From positions 186,001-250,000 of the forward strand of contig NZ_JAUSCF010000022.1 in the NCBI RefSeq assembly GCF_030651625.1: a DNA stretch of 64,000 nucleotides. Reading direction: 5' to 3'. Made by a program: the position numbers and the translations under genes. This DNA is from Hydrogenophaga sp. Its GTDB lineage: Bacteria; Pseudomonadota; Gammaproteobacteria; Burkholderiales; Burkholderiaceae_C. The notes under the pieces were generated by a model. The model ran no database searches. It saw only the letters and a list, made by a program, of their open reading frames with translations, and was not told the DNA's origin. Below, one piece after another: positions 32,719-41,304 of the stretch; the stretch's first letter is position 1, and every line of letters begins with the position of its first letter.

Positions 32719-33093
32719 TCAAGCTGCGGCCTGTTCCTGCGGTTGTTGCTGGGACTTGCGGGCTTCTTCGCGCTCGACCGACTTCATCATGGACGAAGGG
32801 CCTGTTTCGGCCTTTTTCCGCAGCACGGTCAGGTGACGCAGCACGGCGTCGTTGAACCTGAAGGCGTGCTCGAGTTCGGCCATCACGGCCTGGTCAGCCT
32901 CGATGTTGACGCAGAGGTAGTGGGCCTTTGACAGCTTGTTGATCTGGTAGGCCAGTTGACGGCGACCCCAGTCTTCTACCCGATGAATCTGACCACCGCC
33001 AGTGGTGATCATGCCCTTGTAGCGTTCCAGCATGGCCGGAACCTGTTCGCTTTGATCCGGGTGGATCAGCAAAACGATTTCATAGTGACGCAT
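32719..33093 (-). CDS. rpsF: 30S ribosomal protein bS6
   Basis: 124 aa starting [20 protein letters not shown], with [19 protein letters not shown] and a variable Gln/Ala-rich C-terminal tail, as in other betaproteobacteria. First gene of rpsF-priB-rpsR-rplI; ATG 33093 has AGGAG upstream. Confidence 0.98.
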   Translation of the reverse strand: MRHYEIVLLIHPDQSEQVPAMLERYKGMITTGGGQIHRVEDWGRRQLAYQINKLSKAHYLCVNIEADQAVMAELEHAFRFNDAVLRHLTVLRKKAETGPSSMMKSVEREEARKSQQQPQEQAAA

Positions 33094-33196
33094 AGACTCT
33101 CCTTGTGGATTCGCCCACCGACTTCAGCGGCGGGACTGGATGAAAGCTACCCCCAGCGTCGATTGGGGTGCAGCAAGGCAAGCCCGCGATTCTAAC

Positions 33197-33231
33197 AAAA
33201 AAACCCGGTCAGTCGCAAGACTGGCCGGGTT
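33197..33231 (-). terminator. Rho-independent terminator after the first symporter gene
   Basis: Minus strand: AACCCGGCCAGTC, short loop, GACTGACCGGGTT, then a run of T (seven A at 33197-33203 on the plus strand). It separates the symporter unit from the ribosomal operon's promoter region. Confidence 0.9.
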
Positions 33232-33293
33232 CAGGTGGTGCGACCGGCATCAAGGCACCGGTCGCATCAGCTCAGGTCAGGCAGTTCCGCGCC

Positions 33294-35411
33294 TCATGCA
33301 GGCCTCAGATTGGGGTAGCGAACATGCTCCACCAGTTCCTGAATCTTGCGGTTGGGCGCCGGGGTGACCAGGCTCAGAAGGATGATCACGGCGAAGCCCA
33401 GGGGCACACCAAACAGTCCAGCCGAAATTGGCTGGATGCCCCACCAGAGCTCGATCGGGGAGGTGATGCCAAACAGTCCGCGCATCCAGACCTGAGTGGT
33501 CGCCATGTAGTAGAAGGTGATTCCCAGGCCGGCGATCATGCCGATGGATGCCGCAATGCCAGTGGCTCGTTTCCAGAAGATGCCGAGTACCAGGGCCGGG
33601 AAGAACGCCGCTGCCGCGAACGAGAACGCCGCCGATACCAGGAACAGGATGTCCGCCGGTTTCTGCGCCGCCACGTAAGCCGCTGCGAGGGCCACGATGA
33701 GCAGCAGCATCTTGGAGATGGTGACGCGACGAGCGGTTGATGCGTTCGGATCGATCATCTTGTAGTACAGATCGTGCGACAGCGCGTTGGCGATCGTCAG
33801 CAGCAGGCCGTCGGCGGTCGACAGCGCAGCTGCCAGGCCACCTGCGGCCACCAGGCCTGAGATCACGTAAGGCAAGCCGCCAATTTCAGCGGTTGCCAGC
33901 ACGATGATGTCGCCACCGATGGTCATCTCATTGAGCTGCAGAATGCCGTCCCTGTTGATGTCGGTGATTGACATCAGCGAAGGATCCACCTTGTTCCACG
34001 AGGCCACCCATGCCGGTAGCTGATCGATGGGCGTGCCGACCAGCACATGGAACACCTCGTATTTCACCAGCACGGCCAAAGCCGGCGCAGTGAAGTACAG
34101 CAGGAAGATGAAGAACAGCGACCAGGTCACCGACTGACGCGCCTCCTTCACGCTGGGCACCGTGTAGTAGCGCATCAGGATGTGGGGTAGCGCGGCGGTA
34201 CCGATCATCAGGCAGAAGATCAGTGCCAGGAAGTTGCGACGCGAGGTGTCGTAGGCCGCCACCGCTGCCGCATCACCGTTCGGGTCACCCGCGAACTGCT
34301 GCGCGTGTGGCGGCATGCCGTTGAGCGGTCGTGCCTTGGCATCTGCAGCCGCTTTTGCCCTCGTCCAGGCCGCGCGGGCGGCGGCCTCGTCTCTGGGCAC
34401 GTCGGCGACCGCCCTCTCCGCTGCGGCAATATCGACGGATGGCGCATTGGCAGCACGCAATTCGGCCAGCCTGGCTTCGGCAGCGGCCTTGTCCGCCACC
34501 AGTGCAGCTGCTGGGTCCTTGAGTTTCTCGGCCAGCGCATCGGAACGCGCCTTGAAGATACCGCGCACCTCCAGCTCCTTGGGATCTTGCGTCAGCAGCT
34601 TTTCCTTGGCCGAGACCTTCTCCAGCTGGAAGCCGTAGATGGCTTGCGGCACAGGTATGCTGGTCTGCTTCACAGAGAGCCATACCACCGGGATCATGTA
34701 GGCAATGATCAGAATGATGTACTGCGCCACCTGCGTCCACGTCACCGCACGCATGCCACCCAGGAAAGAGCACACCAGAATGCCGCCCAACCCCAGGAAC
34801 ACGCCCAACTCGAACGCCACACCAGTCAACCGAGACGTGATCAGGCCCACGCCGTAGATCTGCGCCACCACATAGGTGAACGAACACAGGATGGCAGCGA
34901 AGATGCCGATGAATCTCGGCAAGTTGCCACCGTAGCGCTCACCCAGGAAGTCAGGGATGGTGAACTGACCGAACTTCCGCAGGTAGGGTGCCAGGAACAG
35001 TGCTACCAGACAGTAGCCACCCGTCCAGCCCATGATGAAGGCCAGACCGCTGTAGCCGGTCAGATAGAGCGTACCGGCCATGCCGATGAAGGACGCAGCG
35101 GACATCCAGTCTGCCCCGGTGGCCATTCCGTTGTAGACCGCCGGGACCCGCCTTCCTGCCACGTAGTACTCGGCCGCGTCGGTGGTGCGGCTCATGATGC
35201 CGATGCCAGCGTACAAGCCGATGGTGGCAAGCAGAAAGATGAAGCCAATCCACTCTCGGGACAGCCCCATCTGCTCAAGGATGGCCAAGACCACCACGAA
35301 GACGAAAAAGCCGCCCGTGTACCACTTGTACACCTTATTGAGTTGCTTCTTGAACGCCCGATTGGAGTCCCCGGCACTCATGCCGGCTTTGGTTTCGAAT
35401 ATGCCAGCCAT
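33294..35411 (-). CDS. Sodium:solute symporter, VC_2705/ActP-like subfamily, with Ala-rich insert and EF-hand-like loop
   Basis: Na+-coupled carboxylate (acetate-type) transporter of the SSS family, LeuT fold, inner membrane. 705 aa; start ATG 35411 has GAGGAA 8 bp upstream inside the preceding gene's end. Core motifs include AAEYYVAGRRVPAVYNGMATGADWMSAASF and LAAALSTADGLLLTIANALSHD. Compared with the paralogue at 49-50.9 kb it carries an extra Ala/Arg/Glu-rich segment of roughly 95 residues (about 265-375) between two helices. A canonical EF-hand loop DINRDGILQLNE sits at residues 484-495. The substrate is inferred only. Confidence 0.93.
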   Translation of the reverse strand: MAGIFETKAGMSAGDSNRAFKKQLNKVYKWYTGGFFVFVVVLAILEQMGLSREWIGFIFLLATIGLYAGIGIMSRTTDAAEYYVAGRRVPAVYNGMATGADWMSAASFIGMAGTLYLTGYSGLAFIMGWTGGYCLVALFLAPYLRKFGQFTIPDFLGERYGGNLPRFIGIFAAILCSFTYVVAQIYGVGLITSRLTGVAFELGVFLGLGGILVCSFLGGMRAVTWTQVAQYIILIIAYMIPVVWLSVKQTSIPVPQAIYGFQLEKVSAKEKLLTQDPKELEVRGIFKARSDALAEKLKDPAAALVADKAAAEARLAELRAANAPSVDIAAAERAVADVPRDEAAARAAWTRAKAAADAKARPLNGMPPHAQQFAGDPNGDAAAVAAYDTSRRNFLALIFCLMIGTAALPHILMRYYTVPSVKEARQSVTWSLFFIFLLYFTAPALAVLVKYEVFHVLVGTPIDQLPAWVASWNKVDPSLMSITDINRDGILQLNEMTIGGDIIVLATAEIGGLPYVISGLVAAGGLAAALSTADGLLLTIANALSHDLYYKMIDPNASTARRVTISKMLLLIVALAAAYVAAQKPADILFLVSAAFSFAAAAFFPALVLGIFWKRATGIAASIGMIAGLGITFYYMATTQVWMRGLFGITSPIELWWGIQPISAGLFGVPLGFAVIILLSLVTPAPNRKIQELVEHVRYPNLRPA

Positions 35412-35415
35412 GGTG

Positions 35416-35676
35416 TTATTCCTCGGTCTCTTCGACACCGTGCTCGATGTCGAGTTTGTTCATGTACCAGGCGTAGTACCCAATGATCACGCAGTACACC
35501 ACCAAGGCGCCCTGGGCTCCCACCCAGAAGCTGAAGGGCCAACCAAAAAAGTTGAAGCTCAGCTCTCTGGCGAAATAGCCCACGACGAACGTCACCACAA
35601 ACCATATTGCAAGCAATATGGCGGTGATGTTGAGGTTTTTCCGCCAATAACGGCGGTGCTTGTCAGACAGTTCCAT
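35416..35676 (-). CDS. DUF4212 small membrane subunit paired with the symporter
   Basis: 86 aa with two TM helices (LNITAILLAIWFVVTFVVGYF and a second around 50-72) and the family signature FNFFGWPFSFWVGAQGALVVYCVIIGYYAWYMNKLD. DUF4212 proteins precede VC_2705-type symporters as likely accessory subunits. Four bp separate it from the symporter start, and that gene's RBS lies within this one's 3' end. Confidence 0.93.
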   Translation of the reverse strand: MELSDKHRRYWRKNLNITAILLAIWFVVTFVVGYFARELSFNFFGWPFSFWVGAQGALVVYCVIIGYYAWYMNKLDIEHGVEETEE

Positions 35677-35824
35677 GCGATCGACCTCCAGTCAACAACA
35701 CCCTTTCGGGCACGTCGCGGACGCTGCCAATGTCCCCCCGGCAGCCCTGCAACCCGTCCGCGTTTCTCGGGAACCCGCTTGCGCCAGCTCCCCCTTTTGA
35801 TGGCTGCGCAGCGGCAGCGCCAAT

Positions 35825-36400
35825 TCAGGCCTGGGTTTGCACCAGACCGGTCTCGCGCTCCAGTTGTGCCGCCACTTTGGGCTCGAACTTTCGGAGGTGG
35901 CGAATGATCTTCGCCGCCTCGTCGGGCTCGTGCCGGTCGACATGAACCCGGGCCAGCTGGTACCAGCCATAAGGACTCATGGGTTGCAGTTCGGTGTTCT
36001 TGCGCAGGGCTTCAATGGCTTCTTCGAAGCGATGCTGGCGAATGAGGCTCAGACCCAGGCCGTACCAGGCACGGTCGAGTTTGGGATCCAGTTCGGTCGC
36101 ACGGCGAAAGGCCGATTCGGCCTCCTCCAGCTGACCCATTTCTTCGCAGAGATAGCCCAGGTTGAACCATGCCGCAGGCTGGTCTGCTTGAATGGTCACC
36201 AAGGTTTTCAAACTCTGCTGTGCGCCGGCCTGGTCGCCCATTTCGGCCAGCAGGTGGGCGCGTGTGGCCAAGGCATGCGCGTCAGCAGCACTGGACGTGA
36301 GCACCTGGTCCACTTTGTCCAGCGCCCGCTGTCGCTGTCCGAACAGAACCAGGGCGCGAATCTGGAGCTGAATGAAGCGGCGATTGAGGGATTGGCTCAT
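35825..36400 (-). CDS. Tetratricopeptide repeat protein
   Basis: 191 aa from ATG 36400, probably cytosolic. At least three TPR units: QPAAWFNLGYLCEEMGQLEEAESAFRRA, the following DRAWYGLGLSLIRQHRFEEAIEALRK and YGWYQLARVHVDRHEPDEAAKIIRHL. TPRs are protein-interaction scaffolds; the partner is unknown. The start overlaps the stop of the upstream membrane protein gene by 4 bp (ATGA), so the two are translated together. 148 bp upstream of the DUF4212-symporter pair. Confidence 0.88.
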   Translation of the reverse strand: MSQSLNRRFIQLQIRALVLFGQRQRALDKVDQVLTSSAADAHALATRAHLLAEMGDQAGAQQSLKTLVTIQADQPAAWFNLGYLCEEMGQLEEAESAFRRATELDPKLDRAWYGLGLSLIRQHRFEEAIEALRKNTELQPMSPYGWYQLARVHVDRHEPDEAAKIIRHLRKFEPKVAAQLERETGLVQTQA

Positions 36401-36693
36401 TGACACAGCGCCACCCCGATCTTGAGACAGTGGTTGATTTTGGCAATGGTCACCGCTACCCAGACGAAGCCCAGAACCAGAAACGCCACCAATGGATGGT
36501 GGCGCTCCAGTACAAATTTGGGGGTGATCACTCTGGCCAGTTGCACGAAAGGCTTTCCTACCATCTGCAGCACCTGATAGAACAGGTTCTGCTGCTTGCG
36601 CTGCCCGGCAAGCAACCCAAGCACCCACTGGCCAAACAAGGCCAGCAGTGCGATTTCGGCGATCAGTTTGATCGATGAGATGAATAAGAGCAT
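36397..36693 (-). CDS. Small membrane protein of unknown function
   Basis: 98 aa from ATG 36693 (GAGGG 5 bp upstream; an in-frame GTG at 36732 is an alternative). Two hydrophobic helices (IKLIAEIALLALFGQWVLGLL and LVAFLVLGFVWVAVTI) flank a basic segment. I do not recognise the family beyond a generic resemblance to YggT-like proteins. Translationally coupled to the TPR gene. Possible membrane anchor for the TPR protein, inferred from the coupling only. Confidence 0.8.
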   Translation of the reverse strand: MLLFISSIKLIAEIALLALFGQWVLGLLAGQRKQQNLFYQVLQMVGKPFVQLARVITPKFVLERHHPLVAFLVLGFVWVAVTIAKINHCLKIGVALCQ

Positions 36694-36828
36694 CGTGCCC
36701 TCGTGTGAGTTGGTGCCATTCTGGATTTGCACCTTACCAAGTTCTTACAAATTGACTCATCTCTGCCCTGACTCAGGTCAAACCCTCTCAGGATTTACCC
36801 GCATCTCAAACTGATCACAAGGGTTAGG

Positions 36829-38358
36829 ATGAAGTGTCGCTTTCGAGCTCCCGATTTCTTCTCTCTGATGACCAGCCACTTCCTCGACCCCGCATTGCCT
36901 GCCCAGTCACCCAGTGATGTCTCGGGCTCTGCCAACGATCCGGCACTCACTCTCATGACGACGCCTGTGAGGGCGCTAGTGAAGCGGGAGCCGATCTCGC
37001 TGCCGCCCCAGACAACCATCCGGGCGGCCGCGCAATTGATGAGCGAGCAGCGCGTCTCCTCCATCCTGATCGTCGAGCAAGGCCTGCTCTTCGGATTGAT
37101 CACCGACCGCGACTTGCGCAACCGCGTGATCGCCACCGGGCTGGACACCGGGCGCCCCATCATGGACATTGCCACGTTGGCGCCGTTGTCAGTCGATGTG
37201 GATGACCCGGCATTCAATGCACTGCTATTGATGGCACGGCACAACATTCATCACGTGCCGGTACTTGACGGTCAGCTGGTCGTGGGCATGATCACGGCGA
37301 CCGATCTGACCGAGCAGCACAGCACATCAGCGGTGTACCTGGCTGGCGACATCTACAAGCAATCCTCGGTGAGCGGCCTGCAGCAGGCGAGCACCAAGAT
37401 CAAGGCACTGCAACACAGCCTGGCTTCGGCCGATGCGTCCGCCTACAGCACCGGCCACATCATCACCACGATCACCGACGCCATCACCAGCCGCTTGCTG
37501 CAACTGGGTGAGGCCCAGCTCGGTCCAGCTCCAGTGGACTACGTCTGGGTAGCGGCCGGCTCCCAGGCCCGCAGTGAGCAAACGGCAAAAACGGACCAGG
37601 ACAACTGCATGTTGCTGGACGACAGCTTCGACGAAAAAACCCATGGGGCGTACTTCAAGTCGCTTTCACAGTTTGTTTGCGATGGCCTGGACGCCTGTGG
37701 CTACATTTATTGCCCAGGCGAAATGATGGCGATGACCGACACATGGCGACAGCCCGTGAGCCGGTGGGCAGAGTATTTCGCCCGCTGGACCGGGCAACCT
37801 GATCCCAAGGCGCTCATGCTGACTTGTGTGTTCTTCGATCTGAGGGCCATCTACGGTCGCTCAGAGTTGCTGGAAAAATTGCGCCAGGATGTATTGCTGC
37901 GCACGAAGGGCAATACCCTCTTCCTGGCACACATGGTGGGCAACGCCCTCACCCACTTTCCACCCCTGAGCGTGTTCAATCGCATCACGACCATCCGAAG
38001 TGGCGAGCACAAAGGCACGATCGATCTCAAGCATGGAGGTATCGTTCCCATCGTCGATCTGGCCCGTGTCCATGCACTTTCCAGCGGCGACGATGCGGTC
38101 AACACCCATGACCGGCTCGCCACCAGCGTGGCAGGTGCCGCCATCGGCGAACAAAGCGCAAGGGACCTGCGCGATGCCCTGGAATTTCTGGCTTTCTTGC
38201 GCATCCAGCACCAGACCCGTCAGATCAGCAACGGCCAGCCTCCCGACAACCACATGCGGCTGGAAGAAATCTCCAACTTCGAGCGCACCCAGCTCAAGGA
38301 TGCCTTCACGGTGGTGAAATCCATGCAAAGCGTGCTGGGCCAGCGATTCAGGTTTTAG
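36829..38358 (+). CDS. CBS-domain / DUF294 nucleotidyltransferase-like protein
   Basis: Probable signal-transduction nucleotidyltransferase. 509 aa: two CBS domains (about 42-165; adenine-nucleotide-binding modules), then a DUF294 domain with the NTase motif GS-x10-DxD (G244, S245, D256, D258), followed by the DUF294 C-terminal helical domain. Relatives often have an N-terminal cyclic-nucleotide-binding domain; here only about 40 residues precede CBS1. ATG 36829 with AAGGG upstream; ATG 36868 is an alternative. Divergent from the TPR/membrane pair and convergent with the exonuclease gene. Confidence 0.9.
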   Translation: MKCRFRAPDFFSLMTSHFLDPALPAQSPSDVSGSANDPALTLMTTPVRALVKREPISLPPQTTIRAAAQLMSEQRVSSILIVEQGLLFGLITDRDLRNRVIATGLDTGRPIMDIATLAPLSVDVDDPAFNALLLMARHNIHHVPVLDGQLVVGMITATDLTEQHSTSAVYLAGDIYKQSSVSGLQQASTKIKALQHSLASADASAYSTGHIITTITDAITSRLLQLGEAQLGPAPVDYVWVAAGSQARSEQTAKTDQDNCMLLDDSFDEKTHGAYFKSLSQFVCDGLDACGYIYCPGEMMAMTDTWRQPVSRWAEYFARWTGQPDPKALMLTCVFFDLRAIYGRSELLEKLRQDVLLRTKGNTLFLAHMVGNALTHFPPLSVFNRITTIRSGEHKGTIDLKHGGIVPIVDLARVHALSSGDDAVNTHDRLATSVAGAAIGEQSARDLRDALEFLAFLRIQHQTRQISNGQPPDNHMRLEEISNFERTQLKDAFTVVKSMQSVLGQRFRF

Positions 38359-38360
38359 CC

Positions 38361-38437
38361 GTTGCCCCCGCGACGGCCTGCGGCCGCCACCCCCAGGGGG
38401 CGGCACTGCCCGGAAAGCCGGTTCCGCGGTGCCCTGG
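38361..38437. repeat. Comamonadaceae-type GC-rich intergenic repeat (copy after the CBS/DUF294 gene)
   Basis: Contains CACCCCCAGGGGGCGGCAC and GGAAAGCCGGTTCCGCGGTGCCCTGG, matching the 48.1-48.4 kb units in the same order. It starts two bases after the stop codon of the CBS/DUF294 gene. Confidence 0.7.
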
Positions 38438-38591
38438 AGCGACTCCCCCTCTGTCTCGCCATCGCCTCTGATTCCAGCAGCGCAATTTACGGAGAGCCTG
38501 CCCCTCAATCCAGGATGCGGTGGAACTGGCTTTGCCAGGTCACTCGCATCGCAGCCTGGGGGGGTGCCGGCCGACAGGCCGGTGCGGGGGG

Positions 38592-40802
38592 TCAATACTT
38601 CAAGCGGGCGTAGAACGTCCGCTGCGCGGCCTCGCGGGCCTGCCCCAACGTGTGAATGCCCATCTCGGCCAGCAAGGGAATCAGCTTCAGAAACACCTCG
38701 GCAGTGACCATGGCGTCGCCAATGGCGGTGTGGCGTCCAATGACCGTGACGTTCAAACGTTCGGCTATCGCTTCCAGGCGATGGGAGTCCTGCTGCGGAT
38801 GGATGAGCGCCGAGAGAAGCAGCGTGTCCAGCACCGGCTGGTCGAAGACCACCCCCGTCTGGCGCTCCTTGATCTGCAGAAACCGCATGTCGAAGGCCGC
38901 GTTGTGTGCCACCAGAACGGTGTCGTGGGCAAACGTGTAGAAGGCAGGCAAAACCACTTCGATCGTGGGCTGGCCCTTGACCATCTCAGGCCGGATACCG
39001 TGAATGGGAATCGAGGCCGCAGGGATGCTTCGCCTCGGGTCCACGAGCTGATCGAAGCACTCGTGCCTGAGCAGCTTGCCGTTGACGATGCGCGTGGCGC
39101 CCACCTGAATGATCTCGTCACCCTCAAGGGGATTCAATCCCGTGGTTTCAGTGTCAAACACCGTATAGACCAGCTCCGTCAGTTTGCGGTCGTCCAGCGA
39201 CCGGGTGAATTCGGATGTCTGGAAGAGATCGAAGTCGTAGTATTCCGGGCGGCCCTGGTTTCGAACAATGGTGGCCACATCCAGTTGCTCCTGTGGGTTG
39301 GCCAATGGCAGCAAAAAGCGGAAGAAGGCCTGGTGCCGAACCCGTTCGCGTTCAAACCAGAAGGCACCCCCGTGGCGTTCCACCACATCGCGCACCGAGA
39401 GACGCGTGGCTTCAGCCCCGACCTTCATCGTGTCCATCTCCCAGCTCATCACGGTCTCGGTGCTCATTGCACCACCGCCCCAGATGAGGTCCAGCTGACC
39501 CTTGCCGGGACTTGCAGGTGCGGCGGTCAGGCGCAGTTGCACGAACCGCACCGAAAACTCGTCTGCCAATCGACCCGACAGATAGACCAGTGCCTGAAGC
39601 AGTGAAAAGCTCTCCACCTTGAGCCACAGTGATGCGTCCACCTCGATGGACGAGGCCGGTAGGCCCGTCACCGTCTCGATACGGCGAAGCGCCGCCTGCA
39701 GCAAGTCGGTCCCCAGCATGTCCTCAAGCGGCCAGCGGCTCTTGATGTGAGCAATGGCACCAGCTTCCGCATCAGCAATGCGGCGGGTGAGCATCTGCGT
39801 TTCTTCCCGGATCACCCGAAGAAATCGCTCTCGGGTGGCGGCGTCCAGATCGGGAAAGTCCAGCATGTCCACAGCAGCCTGCATGCTGGCCAAAGCCGAC
39901 CGGCTTCCCTCGGTCAGCGCATGCAGGACCCGATCTCTGGCGGAGTCCGACTCGTAGTCCTGGGTGATGTTCTCCAACATCAACACAAAACCGGTCAGTT
40001 CGACCCGGTCTGCGGGAGATTCAGCAACCTGAGCCTGCACGGAACGCACCGGCGCCATTTGCACGCGAAGCAATTGCCCGGCGGTGGTGCTGGTCACGAA
40101 TTGTGCGGATGGCTGGTCCGCACCACGCAGCATGCGCTGCTGAATGTTCTCCAGCGCGTGTGCCACCAGCTTGCGATCGAACACGCTGTAAATGGATCGG
40201 CCCAAGCCGATCAGTTCGGCGCCACCGGCGACCACCGGCGTGGAGGACAACGCGCGAAACTGAATGCGTGCGCGGTTGTTGTACAGAATGACGCGCCCAT
40301 CCAGATTGCACACCACCACGCTTTGCGTGAGCTCCGACATGAGCGCTGCCAGACGGCTCTTTTCCAGCTCGATGTTGTGGCTCGCCTCTTTCACGCGCTC
40401 GTCCATGTCGTGGCGCAATCGCCCGCGCTGCTCGACCAACAGATTGATCACGCGCGCCAACGCCCGGTTCTCGATGCTGCCGCGCTCCGGCAATTCTCTC
40501 GCCACGTCTGCGCGCGCCACCGCACCACTTTCTTCGGCCAGTTGGGCGGCGGGCGCCAGGAAATTCTGTATCAATGCATGCAGGGCAAACCCGCTCAGCA
40601 TGGCCAGGACCAGGCACATCATCACAAGCAGGGCAATGGCCGAAAAGCCCCATTCGGCCCAGACCAGCAGAAACCTATCGCGCTGGACAGCGTTCAAGGT
40701 GGACCACAACAACCCCGCTGCGGCGAGCAGCCACACCACGACCGCCCCCAGCAACAGGCCGCTACCCCACAAGACGCGTCGGTCCAGCGGTCGACGGCTC
40801 AC
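38592..40802 (-). CDS. Membrane PAS / degenerate-kinase protein fused to a DnaQ-like 3'-5' exonuclease
   Basis: 736 aa from GTG 40802 (GGAGGG 8 bp upstream). Order: two TM helices (about 10-35 and 50-78), HAMP-like/coiled segment (80-155), PAS domain (about 150-285), a histidine-kinase-like region (290-500) lacking a phospho-His motif and with a degenerate N-box, then a complete DEDDh exonuclease: D550 and E552 (FDTETTG), D638 (HNAAFD), H691 and D696 (GRHTAIGDA). The exonuclease resembles DNA polymerase III epsilon and RNase T. Substrate and signal are unknown. Lies 127 bp downstream of the response regulator on the same strand, so plausibly in its transcript. Confidence 0.9.
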   Translation of the reverse strand: MSRRPLDRRVLWGSGLLLGAVVVWLLAAAGLLWSTLNAVQRDRFLLVWAEWGFSAIALLVMMCLVLAMLSGFALHALIQNFLAPAAQLAEESGAVARADVARELPERGSIENRALARVINLLVEQRGRLRHDMDERVKEASHNIELEKSRLAALMSELTQSVVVCNLDGRVILYNNRARIQFRALSSTPVVAGGAELIGLGRSIYSVFDRKLVAHALENIQQRMLRGADQPSAQFVTSTTAGQLLRVQMAPVRSVQAQVAESPADRVELTGFVLMLENITQDYESDSARDRVLHALTEGSRSALASMQAAVDMLDFPDLDAATRERFLRVIREETQMLTRRIADAEAGAIAHIKSRWPLEDMLGTDLLQAALRRIETVTGLPASSIEVDASLWLKVESFSLLQALVYLSGRLADEFSVRFVQLRLTAAPASPGKGQLDLIWGGGAMSTETVMSWEMDTMKVGAEATRLSVRDVVERHGGAFWFERERVRHQAFFRFLLPLANPQEQLDVATIVRNQGRPEYYDFDLFQTSEFTRSLDDRKLTELVYTVFDTETTGLNPLEGDEIIQVGATRIVNGKLLRHECFDQLVDPRRSIPAASIPIHGIRPEMVKGQPTIEVVLPAFYTFAHDTVLVAHNAAFDMRFLQIKERQTGVVFDQPVLDTLLLSALIHPQQDSHRLEAIAERLNVTVIGRHTAIGDAMVTAEVFLKLIPLLAEMGIHTLGQAREAAQRTFYARLKY

Positions 40803-40929
40803 CGGACTGCCCTCCGTGCTACGCACTGCGAAGCTGAGCGCCTTCGGAACGACCAAGCGGCACTCACTGCAGTACCTTCGCCCCGCGGGCTGCGGTGCGA
40901 GCTTGCTTGGGAACGGCCCGGCGCGGCGC

Positions 40930-41304
40930 TCATGGCGTCTGCTCCAGCATTTCACGAACCTTCTGTACCAGTTCCTTGGTAGAAAACGGCTTGGTCATGT
41001 AGGCATTGGCACCCAGGGCCAATCCCTTTGCCACATCGGTGTCGCGTCCCTTGGCAGTCAACATTAGGATGAGCGTGTCGCGGAGCGAATCGCTGGCGCG
41101 CACCTCGTGGCAGACATCAAAGCCCGTCTTGATCGGCATCATCACGTCAAGCAACACGAGCGCCGGCCGCTCGCGTTCGATGGCATCAATGGCCTCCTGG
41201 CCATCGCGGGCCACCACCACTTCATAACCCTCCCGCTTCATCAGGAACTCCAGTGAGATCAGGATGTTGGGCTCGTCATCTGCGATCAGGATCTTCTGGT
41301 TCAT
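40930..41304 (-). CDS. Receiver-only response regulator
   Basis: 124 aa, a CheY-like domain with acidic pocket DDE (9-11), phospho-acceptor D53, T83 and K105 and no output domain. Its ATG overlaps the upstream kinase stop by 4 bp (ATGA), so that kinase is its likely phosphodonor. The CrbR-type regulators that pair with SSS-kinases normally have a LuxR HTH; here output must go through protein contacts or another component. Confidence 0.95.
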   Translation of the reverse strand: MNQKILIADDEPNILISLEFLMKREGYEVVVARDGQEAIDAIERERPALVLLDVMMPIKTGFDVCHEVRASDSLRDTLILMLTAKGRDTDVAKGLALGANAYMTKPFSTKELVQKVREMLEQTP

